Shown here piece after piece: positions 18,689 through 27,541 of a stretch of DNA of 53,715 nucleotides. How positions within the stretch are numbered: the first letter of the stretch is position 1; each line of letters opens with the position of its first letter. The position numbers and the translations under genes are program-made. The notes beneath the pieces were generated by a model. The model was not told where the DNA came from and searched no databases. It saw nothing but the letters and a program-made list of their open reading frames with translations. Source of the stretch: Chitinophagia bacterium (GTDB lineage: Bacteria; Bacteroidota; Bacteroidia; Chitinophagales; Chitinophagaceae); assembly GCA_009920495.1 (NCBI GenBank), contig RFZW01000002.1, positions 1 through 53,715 of the forward strand, given 5' to 3'.

Positions 18689-19354
18689 TTACTTTGTTTT
18701 AATTGTTTGGATAAGTTCCAACACTTTTATTGTTTCTGTTTCAATAGTCGCATATTCCTTTGCTTCCATTAATTTTTTACTAATCAATTTACTACCCATA
18801 CCCACTGCACAAACCCCTGCTTTAAACCAACCTTCAATATTTTCCCTAGTGGTATCCACGCCACCTGTAGGCATAAATAAAAGTTTAGGAAATATATCTT
18901 TGATGCCACTTAAAAATTCAGGGCCTAATAAATTACCTGGGAATAATTTAATAAATTTTACGCCATTGTTTTCAGCTGCAATAATTTCAGTAGGCGTCAT
19001 ACAACCTGGCGCATATAACAATCCTTTTGCGTGCGTATAATCAGCTACCTCGGCGACATAACCAGGACTCACTAAAAAATCAGCGCCTGCATTGATATAA
19101 TCTGTCGCTTGTGCTACATTTTTGATGGTACCCACCCCAATTAATAACTCAGGCATTTCTGCATTTCTAATGGCCACCATTGCTTTGAAGTTTTTTAAAG
19201 CCGCTTCGCCACGATTGGTATACTCTACTGCTTTCACACCAGCTTTATAAATTGAACGCAAAATTTCAATACTCACAGACTCATCTGCATTAAAATATAA
19301 AGGCAACATTCCTTGGTGAATAATTGCGTCGATTGCTTGTTGATTTTTACTCAT
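18689..19354 (-). CDS. eda: 2-keto-3-deoxy-6-phosphogluconate aldolase (KDPG aldolase)
   Basis: Class I aldolase that splits KDPG into pyruvate and glyceraldehyde-3-phosphate, the end of the uronate route. 221 aa TIM barrel; Schiff-base Lys in 'GVKFIKLFPGNLLG', phosphate-binding 'MPTGGVD', and 'GADFLVSPGY'. The stop is directly followed by the ATG of the transporter, so the two are tightly coupled. Confidence 0.93.
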   Translation of the reverse strand: MSKNQQAIDAIIHQGMLPLYFNADESVSIEILRSIYKAGVKAVEYTNRGEAALKNFKAMVAIRNAEMPELLIGVGTIKNVAQATDYINAGADFLVSPGYVAEVADYTHAKGLLYAPGCMTPTEIIAAENNGVKFIKLFPGNLLGPEFLSGIKDIFPKLLFMPTGGVDTTRENIEGWFKAGVCAVGMGSKLISKKLMEAKEYATIETETIKVLELIQTIKTK

Positions 19355-19412
19355 GATTTTTTTTATTACTATTAATATTAAATTACAATTGATCCATCAT
19401 TCATCGGAAATA

Positions 19413-19862
19413 CTATATACGCACTTTTATCACCATTTTTGTAATCTCTCCTTGCCCAATCATTGGGGCATGAACATCTTCCGGAAAGAAAATAACAAAC
19501 TGATGATCGGTTAAACTAAAAAAGGTATCTGGTTGATCCAAATACAATTGCACATCTTTTTCAGCGTTATACTCACCATTAGGTAATACACACTTACTTC
19601 TTGGCTTCCATCCCATTTGCTCGTCCCCTTTGATACAAAGTTGAATATCAATATTTTTATTATGGCATTCAAATTTAGCAACACTTGCTTCGGCTGTTTT
19701 ACCAACAGCGGTGTTGTTAATCACTTTTAATCCATCTGAAATATCAAACTTACCTATTTCAATGGCAGTTAAATTTTGCGCAGCAATATATTCAAAAGCT
19801 GACTGAAATAAAGGATGTACACTGTAATATTTGTGTGCATTCTGTAGGGTATCTATAATCAT
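19413..19862 (-). CDS. YhcH/YjgK/YiaL family protein (DUF386)
   Basis: 149 aa cupin-fold protein of the YhcH family, often found in sialic acid and uronate gene clusters; proposed sugar anomerase or isomerase role, not proven here. Seen: 'MIIDTLQNAHKYYSVHPLFQ', 'ECHNKNIDIQLCIKGDEQMG' and 'VIFFPEDVHAPMIG', the last containing the conserved metal-binding His. It sits between kdgK and the aldolase gene. Confidence 0.85.
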   Translation of the reverse strand: MIIDTLQNAHKYYSVHPLFQSAFEYIAAQNLTAIEIGKFDISDGLKVINNTAVGKTAEASVAKFECHNKNIDIQLCIKGDEQMGWKPRSKCVLPNGEYNAEKDVQLYLDQPDTFFSLTDHQFVIFFPEDVHAPMIGQGEITKMVIKVRI

Positions 19863-19896
19863 ATTCTTCCGTTTTAAATCATCTATTCTTATAATG

Positions 19897-19928
19897 AATG
19901 ATGCAATTCATTATAGAATTGCATCATT
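19897..19928 (-). other. Perfect 13-bp hairpin between kdgK and yhcH
   Basis: AATGATGCAATTC and GAATTGCATCATT (19897-19909 and 19916-19928) with loop ATTATA. There is no T-run after it on the minus strand, so it is unlikely to be a simple terminator. An intra-operon mRNA processing or stabilising hairpin downstream of kdgK is more likely. Confidence 0.6.
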
Positions 19929-19942
19929 GGTAAGTTACTATT

Positions 19943-20968
19943 TTATCTTTGAACGCGGCCGCTGCCATCGCCTTTCATTAAATCCTTAACATCACTCAAG
20001 GTTGCGTGGTTCAAGTCGCCTGGTATGGTATGCTTTAAAGCACTAGCTGCAACACCAAACTCTGCAGCATCTGCCATGGACATGCCAGTGACTAATCCAT
20101 AAATTAAACCACTTGCAAAACTATCCCCACTACCTACTCTGTCCACAATGCGAACATTGTATTGTTTGGTATGGTAAAAATCAGTTCCATTATAAACTAA
20201 AGCGCTCCAACCATTATCACTTGCGCTATGACTTTCACGTAATGAAGATGCAATAAATTTAAATCCGAACTTGGCTTGCATTTGCTTAAATACATCCTTA
20301 AATCCATCCAAGTTCAACTCTCCTTTAGTGACATCTGTATCAGCAGCTTTAAAACCTAAAGTGGTATCTGCATCTTCTTCGTTTCCGATACAAACATCTA
20401 CATACTTGCATAATTCTGACATTACTTCTCTTGCCTTTTCCTTCGTCCACAATTTTTTACGATAATTTAAATCAATACTTGTGGTAATTCCTTTTGCTTT
20501 TGCCGCTTTCAATGCCGCCAAAGTTAATGCAGCTGCTTTATCACTTAAAGCAGGTGTGATGCCTGTCGTATGAAACCAATCAGCCCCATCTAAAATTTTA
20601 TCAAAATCAAATTCAGACGCATCCACATCAGCTATAGAAGCTCCTGCTCGATCATATACCACCTGCGAAGCACGCATGGATGCACCTGTTTCTAAAAAAT
20701 AAATCCCTAATCTATCACCACCACGCGCAATAAATTGGGTATCTACGCCATATCTTCTTAAATGATTAATTGCCGACTGTCCAATTGGATTGTTAGGGAC
20801 TTTAGTCACAAATGTTCCATTTAATCCATAATTACATAAAGCAGCAGCCACATTCGCTTCGCCACCACCATAAGTGATATCAAAGGTATCTGCTTGTACA
20901 AATCTTTTAAAGTCAGGTGTTGACAAACGCAACATAATTTCCCCGAGTGTAACTACTTTCTTGCTCAT
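19943..20968 (-). CDS. kdgK: 2-keto-3-deoxygluconate kinase
   Basis: PfkB-family kinase that phosphorylates KDG to KDPG. 341 aa; 'FDITYGGGEANVAAALCNYG' at the N-terminus, and the C-terminal catalytic signature 'DRVGSGDSFASGLIYG' with the base Asp. It is the convergence point of the two uronate branches: KDG from UxuA and KDG from KduD both need this enzyme. It lies 18 bp downstream of uxaC. Confidence 0.93.
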   Translation of the reverse strand: MSKKVVTLGEIMLRLSTPDFKRFVQADTFDITYGGGEANVAAALCNYGLNGTFVTKVPNNPIGQSAINHLRRYGVDTQFIARGGDRLGIYFLETGASMRASQVVYDRAGASIADVDASEFDFDKILDGADWFHTTGITPALSDKAAALTLAALKAAKAKGITTSIDLNYRKKLWTKEKAREVMSELCKYVDVCIGNEEDADTTLGFKAADTDVTKGELNLDGFKDVFKQMQAKFGFKFIASSLRESHSASDNGWSALVYNGTDFYHTKQYNVRIVDRVGSGDSFASGLIYGLVTGMSMADAAEFGVAASALKHTIPGDLNHATLSDVKDLMKGDGSGRVQR

Positions 20969-20986
20969 AACTTGTTTTATTTATTA

Positions 20987-22408
20987 TTAATTAATTTTAA
21001 AATAATCCTTTGCATTATAATAACAGATATTCTTTAAAATATCCGCGATCCATTTTTCATCAGTAGGAATCAGTCCTTTTTCCATATCTTTTGCAAATAA
21101 GTTACAAATGATACGTCTAAAATACTCGTGCCTTGAATAAGATAAAAAACTTCGACTATCAGTAAGCATACCAATAAATGAAGAAATTAACCCCATGTTA
21201 GATAAAGTATTTATTTGTTTTTCCATACCATCCTTTTGGTCCAAGAACCACCATCCTGACCCAAACTGCATTTTACCTTTCAATTTGCCATCATTAAAGT
21301 TTCCACACATGGTCGCAAAAACTTCATTATCTGCAGGATTAATATTGTATAAAATAGTTTTTGCTAATTCATCCCTCTGATCCAAAGCATTTAAAAAATG
21401 AGACAAACTCACCGCTTGTGAATAATCACCAATAGAATCAGTGCCTGAATCAGCGCCAATACGTGCTAATAATTTCGAATTATTATTTCGAATAGGCCCC
21501 AAGTGGAACTGTTGTACCCAACCTTTTTTACAATACATTCTAGATAATGACAAAAGTATAGCACCTGCGAATCGCTCCGGCTGGGAGAAAGGATTGCTAT
21601 TTTTATTTTGAATGAATTGTACAAACTCTTTCTCCAAAGCAGTCGTAAAAGTAATTTGTGACGGCATTTGCGTAAATGCATGATCAGAAACACGACAACC
21701 ATTTTGATGAAAATAATTTACTCTGCTCTCTAATGCAATTAAGAAAGTATTGATGCATTTAACTTTTGTTCCTGAAACTTTCTCCAACTTTTGCAGATAT
21801 TTTATAAATGCTCCCTTATCCGCAATATTCAACGCCTTATCCGGCCTGAAAGTGGGTAATACTTTACACTTAAATCCACTTTTTGCTATTTTTTTATGAT
21901 CCGCCAAATCATCACATGGATCATCGGTGGTTCCTACTAATTCCACCTTATAGTTATTTAAAATTCCTTGTGTTGAAAATTTATCTTGGGCCAAAAGTGT
22001 ATTGCATTTTTTATAAATCGCACCCGCAGTTTTTTCATCTAAATATTCATTGATCCCAAAGGGTCTTTTTAATTCTAAATGTGACCAATGAAATAATGGA
22101 TTACGAATGGTTTGTGGCATACATGCAGCCCAGGCTTTAAATTTTTCTTCATCACTTGCATTGCCCGTAATTAATTTTTCATCTATACCTAATGCGCGCA
22201 TCGCTCTCCATTTATAGTGATCCCCTTTTAACCAAATCTCGGTTAAATTTTTGAACTTTTTATTTTCTGCTATTTCATTTGGAGGCAGATGATTGTGATA
22301 ATCAATAATAGGCAAATTGGCTACATGATTATGATACAACTTATTGGCCATTTTACTTTCAAGTAAAAATTGGTCTGTAAAAATGGTTTTCTTTTTCGAA
22401 ATCGACAT
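20987..22408 (-). CDS. uxaC: Glucuronate isomerase (uronate isomerase)
   Basis: Converts D-glucuronate to D-fructuronate and D-galacturonate to D-tagaturonate; member of the amidohydrolase superfamily. 473 aa, usual length. 'PIIDYHNHLPPNEIAENKKF' carries the metal-binding HxH; further conserved 'LGPIRNNN', 'RIGADSGTDSIGD' and 'LTDSRSFLSYSRHEYFRR'. It starts 16 bp after uxuA and is intact. Confidence 0.96.
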   Translation of the reverse strand: MSISKKKTIFTDQFLLESKMANKLYHNHVANLPIIDYHNHLPPNEIAENKKFKNLTEIWLKGDHYKWRAMRALGIDEKLITGNASDEEKFKAWAACMPQTIRNPLFHWSHLELKRPFGINEYLDEKTAGAIYKKCNTLLAQDKFSTQGILNNYKVELVGTTDDPCDDLADHKKIAKSGFKCKVLPTFRPDKALNIADKGAFIKYLQKLEKVSGTKVKCINTFLIALESRVNYFHQNGCRVSDHAFTQMPSQITFTTALEKEFVQFIQNKNSNPFSQPERFAGAILLSLSRMYCKKGWVQQFHLGPIRNNNSKLLARIGADSGTDSIGDYSQAVSLSHFLNALDQRDELAKTILYNINPADNEVFATMCGNFNDGKLKGKMQFGSGWWFLDQKDGMEKQINTLSNMGLISSFIGMLTDSRSFLSYSRHEYFRRIICNLFAKDMEKGLIPTDEKWIADILKNICYYNAKDYFKIN

Positions 22409-22424
22409 GCGTCTATTATTTATA

Positions 22425-23639
22425 TTATTTAATTTCTTCTAAGCTTCTTAATATGCCTAATTCAACACCTCTTAATTCCGCTAATCCTTTTAATCTTCCA
22501 ATAGCAGAATAACCAGGATAGGTTTTCTTTTTTAAATCATCTAACATCTGATGTCCATGATCAGGTCGCATTGGGATATCTACCCCACGCTGCTGCATCA
22601 CAAGAACAATTTCTTTAATCACTCCATACATATCCACATCTCCTTCTAAATGATTGTCCTCATAAAAATCACCTAGCGCATTGCGTCTCGTGCTTCGCAA
22701 GTGAATAAAATTAATTCTGTCCCCGAACTGCTTTACCATTTCAGGTAAATTGTTATCAGGCCTTACGCCAAAAGAACCTGTACAAAAACACAAACCATTA
22801 CTCAAAGATGGCACTGCTGTTGCTAATGCTTGTATATCAGATGCTGTACTTACAATTCTTGGCAATCCTAAAATAGCATGTGGCGGATCATCTGGATGAA
22901 TCACCATTTTAATACCTGCCGCTTCTGCAACTGGAACTACTTGTTGTAAAAAAAAGATCAAGTGACTTCTTAATTTTTCAGCATCTATTCCTGCATAAGC
23001 GTCCAACGCTGCTTGAAATTGTTCCATTGTAAAACTTTCCTCACTTCCCGGCAAACCTTTGATCATGTTTTTTTGTATCAATTCCAGTTCAGCCGCACTT
23101 GCATTTTCAAATTTATGTTTTGCTATGGCTATTTCTTCAATGGTGTAATCCTTTTCAGCACCCTTTCTTTTTAAAATAAATAAATCAAAAGCCATGACCG
23201 CCGCTTTTTCATATAACAAAGCCAAGGAACCATCCGGCATGGGGTATTCTAAATTAGTTCTTGTCCAATCCATGACAGGCATAAAATTGTAAGTCACAAT
23301 TTTGATCCCACATTGTCCAAGATTTTTTAAACTGACTTTATAGTTTTCGATAATTTGCAAATAGCCATCGACTTGTGTTTTAATGGACTCGTGCACAGGC
23401 AAACTTTCAACCACTGACCATTTCAATCCAGCTGCAGCCACCAAATCAATTCTTTTTTGAATTTCCTCCACTGTCCAAACATCCCCATTCGGAATATGAT
23501 GCAATGCGGTAACAACGCCAGTACAGCCAGCTTGTCTTATATCTGATAAAGAAACTGGATCGTTAGGTCCATACCAGCGCATGGTTTGTTCCATTCTATT
23601 TTTCACATTCCCATAAGAAGGATAAAAATGATTTCCCAT
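22425..23639 (-). CDS. uxuA: Mannonate dehydratase
   Basis: Dehydrates D-mannonate to 2-keto-3-deoxygluconate; Fe/Mn-dependent TIM-barrel enzyme. 404 aa; '[20 protein letters not shown]' at the start, metal-binding 'MVIHPDDPP', '[15 protein letters not shown]', 'FIHLRSTRR' and '[10 protein letters not shown]'. All expected metal ligands are present. It lies about 110 bp after the SDR gene on the same strand. Confidence 0.96.
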   Translation of the reverse strand: MGNHFYPSYGNVKNRMEQTMRWYGPNDPVSLSDIRQAGCTGVVTALHHIPNGDVWTVEEIQKRIDLVAAAGLKWSVVESLPVHESIKTQVDGYLQIIENYKVSLKNLGQCGIKIVTYNFMPVMDWTRTNLEYPMPDGSLALLYEKAAVMAFDLFILKRKGAEKDYTIEEIAIAKHKFENASAAELELIQKNMIKGLPGSEESFTMEQFQAALDAYAGIDAEKLRSHLIFFLQQVVPVAEAAGIKMVIHPDDPPHAILGLPRIVSTASDIQALATAVPSLSNGLCFCTGSFGVRPDNNLPEMVKQFGDRINFIHLRSTRRNALGDFYEDNHLEGDVDMYGVIKEIVLVMQQRGVDIPMRPDHGHQMLDDLKKKTYPGYSAIGRLKGLAELRGVELGILRSLEEIK

Positions 23640-23752
23640 TATTTTATTTCAACTTTTATAATTTAATCAAATACAATCTCAACAAATATTTAGAACAATT
23701 AAAGGATCGGCTTTAAAATATTTTATATGCCCTCATGCAATGAAAACATTTT

Positions 23753-24574
23753 TTATACCCCACTATTAATGGTGAATCCTCCATCCACACCAATATCCAT
23801 ACCAGTCACAAATTTTGAAGCGTCACTTAACAACCAAATCAATGCCCCAATTAATTCATCAGGCTGACCAAATCGCTTGTAGGGCGTGTTACGAATAATT
23901 GCATTCCCTCTGTCCGTATACGAACCATCATCATTGGTTAACAAAGTTTTATTTTGACTTGTAAGAAAAAAACCAGGCATGATGGAATTGATTCTTATTT
24001 TATCACCATAACGATTGGCCATTTCAATTGCAAACCACTTGGTATATATATCAATGGCCGCCTTACCCATACTATATCCTAAAACCTTTGTTATAGCTCG
24101 TTTGGAACTCACCGATGAAATATTAACGATACTCCCATTGCCAGTTTTTGCAATTTCAGGCCCAAATACTTGAACAGGAATAATGGTACCCCATAAATTA
24201 AGGACTAAAGCATCTTTCATTCCATCAATATTCAAATTGAAAACATCTTCCGTTGGTTGCAAAACACCCGATGGTATATTTCCTCCAGCGCCATTCACCA
24301 ACCCATCTATTTTACCATACTTCCCTAAAATTTCATTTTTTGCTGAAACCAATTGTGCTTCTTCTAATACATTCACCGAAATAAAATGAGCATCCCCTCC
24401 ATTCGCTTTCACTTCTGCAACTCTTTCATTTCCCTTCTCCACGTTCTGACCCAAAATAATTGGAATCCCCCCCTGTGTTGCAATACCTTTTACAAAACCT
24501 GCACCTAATACACCAGTACCTCCAGTAACCACAATTACTCTCCCTTGCAAACTAAACATATCCGATTGTGCCAT
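23753..24574 (-). CDS. uxuB: SDR-family D-mannonate oxidoreductase (fructuronate reductase, YjmF/UxuB-like)
   Basis: Short-chain dehydrogenase, 273 aa: cofactor motif 'VVTGGTGVLGAGFVKG', 'NGAGGN', catalytic Ser in 'NISSVSS' and 'YSMGKAAID', C-terminal 'GMDIGVDGGFTI'. Its size and its place directly before uxuA and uxaC point to the Bacillus YjmF-type fructuronate reductase, which makes D-mannonate from D-fructuronate. The classical E. coli UxuB is a different, longer family and is absent here. First gene of the long minus-strand run and divergent from lacI. Confidence 0.85.
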   Translation of the reverse strand: MAQSDMFSLQGRVIVVTGGTGVLGAGFVKGIATQGGIPIILGQNVEKGNERVAEVKANGGDAHFISVNVLEEAQLVSAKNEILGKYGKIDGLVNGAGGNIPSGVLQPTEDVFNLNIDGMKDALVLNLWGTIIPVQVFGPEIAKTGNGSIVNISSVSSKRAITKVLGYSMGKAAIDIYTKWFAIEMANRYGDKIRINSIMPGFFLTSQNKTLLTNDDGSYTDRGNAIIRNTPYKRFGQPDELIGALIWLLSDASKFVTGMDIGVDGGFTINSGV

Positions 24575-24923
24575 TTTTTATAATTTAATTTTTAAAAACA
24601 TCTTTAATTTTTTACTTCATTTATGATCCCTATTTAATAGATAAAATTATCTAACTAAAAAGAAGAACAAACAAGCAAATGATTTAATTAATTGTTTCTA
24701 TATTGTTCAAATACAATAAGTTAAGTGCATAGATCCCTTCACTTAAAGCAAGCACAAAAAACCAATTAACTGATTTGAAAATTACTAAATTTTAGACAAA
24801 TTTGGAATTATTCAATCGACAAAAAAACAATAAAACTATAATATTTACGCAAACGATGTAGTAATATTAGTAAATTGGCATTTAATTTAGTGGTAACAAA
24901 GCAAACAACAGTATAATAAGGCC
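24575..24923. promoter_or_regulatory. Divergent control region between the uxu operon and lacI (349 bp)
   Basis: No gene fits here. On the minus strand a possible Bacteroidota-type promoter for the uxu run is TTTG (24668-24671) with 18 bp to TAATTTTA (24642-24649), close to the TTTG / TAnnTTTG consensus. The region also holds the palindrome described separately at 24845-24864. Otherwise it is A/T-rich sequence without clear structure. Confidence 0.45.
24845..24864. promoter_or_regulatory. Candidate LacI-family operator upstream of lacI
   Basis: TTACGCAAACGATGTAGTAA is an imperfect 20-bp palindrome (6 of 10 half-site positions match) about 60 bp upstream of the lacI start. A central C-G step flanked by A-rich bases is usual for LacI-family sites. 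The site between susC and thuA (32801-32820) has the same layout: TTACG, AACGAT in the centre and GTnA at the end. Confidence 0.5.
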
Positions 24924-25943
24924 ATGGCAGCAGTAAATTTAAAGCAATTAGCAAAAATATTGAACCTTTCCATTTCAACGGTATCAAAGGCTTTACGGGA
25001 TAGCCATGAAATTGGAGATGCCACTAAAGAGCGCGTTTTGGCTAAAGCAAAGGAAATGGACTACACCCCCAATCCGTTTGCAAGCGGATTAAGAAGAAAT
25101 AAAAGCAAAACTATCGCCGTTGTGGTACCTGAAGTGGCCAATAACTATTTTTCATTGGCCATTAATGGCATTGAGCGTATCGCACAGGAAAATGACTACC
25201 ATGTGCTCATCTACTTAACCCATGAAGATATTGAAAAGGAAAAAGGGATCATGAAGCATTTGGAAAATAAAAGAGTAGATGGGGTTTTGATGTCAGTAAC
25301 AATGAATACCAGTAATCAAACCCATTTATCAGATTTTCAACAAAAAGGAATACCCATTGTATTTTTTGATCGAATTTGTAATGAAATTGAAACCGCAAAA
25401 ATTACCACTGATGATTATATCAGCGGCATCAATGCAACCAAACATTTAATTGAAAATAACTGTAAGGATATTGCCTTTTTATCATTAGGTGATGAAATTT
25501 CAATTATGCAAAAAAGGAAAAGTGGCTATTTAGAGGAATTGCATAAAAACAATATGGAAGCCAAACCGGAACGAATTGTAAAATGTGGTAATGATGATGA
25601 AATGAACTACCAACTTGTGAAAGAACTTCTAACTGGTAAAAATAAACCAGATGGCATTTTTGCATCTGTGGAAAAATTAGCCATCACTACCTATCAAGTT
25701 TGTAGAGAACTAAATATTAATATACCGGAAGAAGTGAAAATAATTTGTTTTTCTAATCTTGAAACCGCTTCCCTATTAAGCCCTTCGCTTTCCACCATCA
25801 CCCAACCAGCCTATAATATTGGCAAAACTGCCGCAGAAGTGATGTTCAAATACCTAGACAAAAATAAGACCTATATTCCGAATGAGAATATTGTTTTACA
25901 ATCTACTTTACACATCAGAGAATCCTCTCAACAAATTGTTTAA
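24924..25943 (+). CDS. LacI-family transcriptional regulator
   Basis: 339 aa. N-terminal helix-turn-helix and hinge helix: 'NLKQLAKILNLSISTVSKAL' then 'MDYTPNPFASGLRRNKSKTI'; the rest is a periplasmic-binding-protein-like sensor with 'VDGVLMSV', 'GIPIVFFDRI' and 'PDGIFASVEKLA'. It is divergent from the hexuronate operon, so it probably senses a uronate or KDG-like intermediate and controls that operon and possibly the SusCD block. The effector is inferred only from position. Confidence 0.92.
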   Translation: MAAVNLKQLAKILNLSISTVSKALRDSHEIGDATKERVLAKAKEMDYTPNPFASGLRRNKSKTIAVVVPEVANNYFSLAINGIERIAQENDYHVLIYLTHEDIEKEKGIMKHLENKRVDGVLMSVTMNTSNQTHLSDFQQKGIPIVFFDRICNEIETAKITTDDYISGINATKHLIENNCKDIAFLSLGDEISIMQKRKSGYLEELHKNNMEAKPERIVKCGNDDEMNYQLVKELLTGKNKPDGIFASVEKLAITTYQVCRELNINIPEEVKIICFSNLETASLLSPSLSTITQPAYNIGKTAAEVMFKYLDKNKTYIPNENIVLQSTLHIRESSQQIV

Positions 25944-25993
25944 TATTTATTTCACCACGCAGAACCATTTGCAACTTTAATTGTTATTGAAAT

Positions 25994-26557
25994 ATGAATA
26001 AGATAATTATTGCGATTACCGGTGCAAGCGGTGCTATATATGCTAAATGTTTGATGGACGCACTTGTCCCGCTAAATCACCAATACGAATCAGTGGGTGT
26101 GGTGATGAGCGATAATGCAAAAATAGTATGGGAAACCGAATTAGATAATAAAGACTACACCAAATATCCTTTTACTTTTTATCAAAAAAATGATTTCAAC
26201 GCGCCTTTTGCATCAGGATCCGCGCAATACAATATCATGTTTGTGGTGCCTTGCAGCATGGGTACTTTGGGGCGTATTGCTTCAGGCATCAGTGATGATT
26301 TAATTACGCGCGCAGCCGATGTGGTTTTAAAAGAAAGAAGAAAACTCATCTTAGTAGCGCGCGAAACACCATATAACTTAATACATATCAAAAATATGGA
26401 AACCATCACCTTGGCGGGTGGTATCATTTGCCCTGCGACACCTAGCTTTTATAGCAAGCCAAAAACAATGGAAGAAATGGCGATGACTGTGGTGAACAGG
26501 ATGTTAGATTTAGCAGGCATTGACAATAAAAGTTATCGTTGGGGAAATTCCCAATAA
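25994..26557 (+). CDS. ubiX: Flavin prenyltransferase UbiX
   Basis: Makes prenylated FMN, the cofactor of UbiD-type decarboxylases. 187 aa flavoprotein with 'IAITGASGAIYAKCLMDAL', 'VVPCSMGTLGRIASGISDDL', and the signature 'ARETPYNLIHIKNMETI'. It lies 50 bp after lacI on the same strand, but its function has no obvious tie to uronates. No ubiD is in the window. Confidence 0.94.
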   Translation: MNKIIIAITGASGAIYAKCLMDALVPLNHQYESVGVVMSDNAKIVWETELDNKDYTKYPFTFYQKNDFNAPFASGSAQYNIMFVVPCSMGTLGRIASGISDDLITRAADVVLKERRKLILVARETPYNLIHIKNMETITLAGGIICPATPSFYSKPKTMEEMAMTVVNRMLDLAGIDNKSYRWGNSQ

Positions 26558-26591
26558 AAAAAGTCCTACCCTTTGAAGAATAAGACTTTTT
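26558..26591 (+). terminator. Probable terminator after ubiX
   Basis: AAAAAGTC (26558-26565) pairs with GACTTTTT (26584-26591) across an 18-nt loop, directly downstream of the ubiX stop. The stem is short and has little G/C, so strength is uncertain. Confidence 0.55.
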
Positions 26592-26674
26592 AGTAAATAC
26601 AGTTTCTATTTTTGTCCTACCAATTGTTACGATACAAAATTGATTGGCAATAATATTTTACATCTGATTTTATA

Positions 26675-27412
26675 TTAATCCTCTGCAGCCATTCTTCCTT
26701 TGAAATAACCCACTGACTCCGCAATTCCAGGCAATGGATCTGTCATATCTTTTTCATATTCGATACTACATACTCCAGTATATTTTACTTTACGAAGTGA
26801 TTCAATGACAGCGCCAAAATTGATAACACCGCGGCCAAACTCAATTCCTTTACCCTCTTTTGCTGCTGTATTAATATCCTTAATATGCAAATCAAATAAC
26901 CGATCCTTGAAATCACGAATCGCTTTTTCCGGCAAAGTACCAGCGCGCAATGAATGCCCAATATCAATACACATACCCATTCTTGCATCTAAATTTTTAA
27001 CACGATTATATACATCTCCAGGTGCTGGATATAAAGCATCCTCAGGTCCATGATTATGAGTGTTATCCACTGCCTCTTTGGTTTTCATATAAATAACCCC
27101 CACTGTATATATATTGATGCCTGCTGCTTTATACTTAGCCATTGCCGCACTAATTTGTTCATCCGTGCTATTCAATGGCAAATGGATTTCTTTTAGTGAC
27201 ATATTTGTGAGTCCTACGCGTTTCATCATTGCAATGGACTGATCCAAACTAAATTTTGCAAAACTATAACCTGCCATCCCAATTTGCAAAGGGCTATTGG
27301 CACTACTTAATGACTTAATTGAACTACTATTCGCATTTCCAATCACTGGCAATAATGCAGATCCTGAAATTCCTAAAATAGTTTGTTGAATAAATTTTCG
27401 ACGATTTGACAT
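26675..27412 (-). CDS. Sugar phosphate isomerase/epimerase-like TIM-barrel protein with in-frame internal deletion
   Basis: AP-endonuclease-2-type TIM barrel (xylose-isomerase-like). I start at the ATG at 27412 (MSNRRKFIQQTILGISG), a Tat-like signal; the track start at 27517 lies inside the terminator hairpin of the preceding susD. 'MAGYSFAKFSLDQSIAMMKR' and 'HNHGPEDALYPAPGDVYNRV' are typical. However, 'YMKTKEAVDN' is joined directly to 'THNHGPED', while family members have about 35-40 residues in between (the strand with 'GVKLIVGVP' and the next helix). The frame is kept, giving about 245 aa instead of roughly 285. One barrel strand is missing, so the encoded protein would probably not fold. 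Confidence 0.78.
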   Translation of the reverse strand: MSNRRKFIQQTILGISGSALLPVIGNANSSSIKSLSSANSPLQIGMAGYSFAKFSLDQSIAMMKRVGLTNMSLKEIHLPLNSTDEQISAAMAKYKAAGINIYTVGVIYMKTKEAVDNTHNHGPEDALYPAPGDVYNRVKNLDARMGMCIDIGHSLRAGTLPEKAIRDFKDRLFDLHIKDINTAAKEGKGIEFGRGVINFGAVIESLRKVKYTGVCSIEYEKDMTDPLPGIAESVGYFKGRMAAED

Positions 27413-27481
27413 AACCTTATTTTTTAAAAAGAAATGATAAAATTTTATTATAACTAAAGTTACAACATAATAATTAAAACC

Positions 27482-27519
27482 AAATGTCCCCGCCCCGATG
27501 ATTCGAGACAGGGACATTT
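27482..27519 (-). terminator. Terminator after susD
   Basis: AAATGTCCC (27482-27490) pairs with GGGACATTT (27511-27519), with further G/C-rich pairing inside. It lies 23 bp downstream of the susD stop on the minus strand and upstream of the TIM-barrel gene, so it probably ends the susCD transcript. Confidence 0.75.
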
Positions 27520-27541
27520 AAAAAAGTTGGAAGCAGTTTTA

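Noticed and set aside
27413-27517. N-terminal extension of the TIM-barrel protein (track start 27517)
   Set aside because: The extension runs through the susD terminator hairpin and would mask the Tat-like signal starting MSNRRKF.
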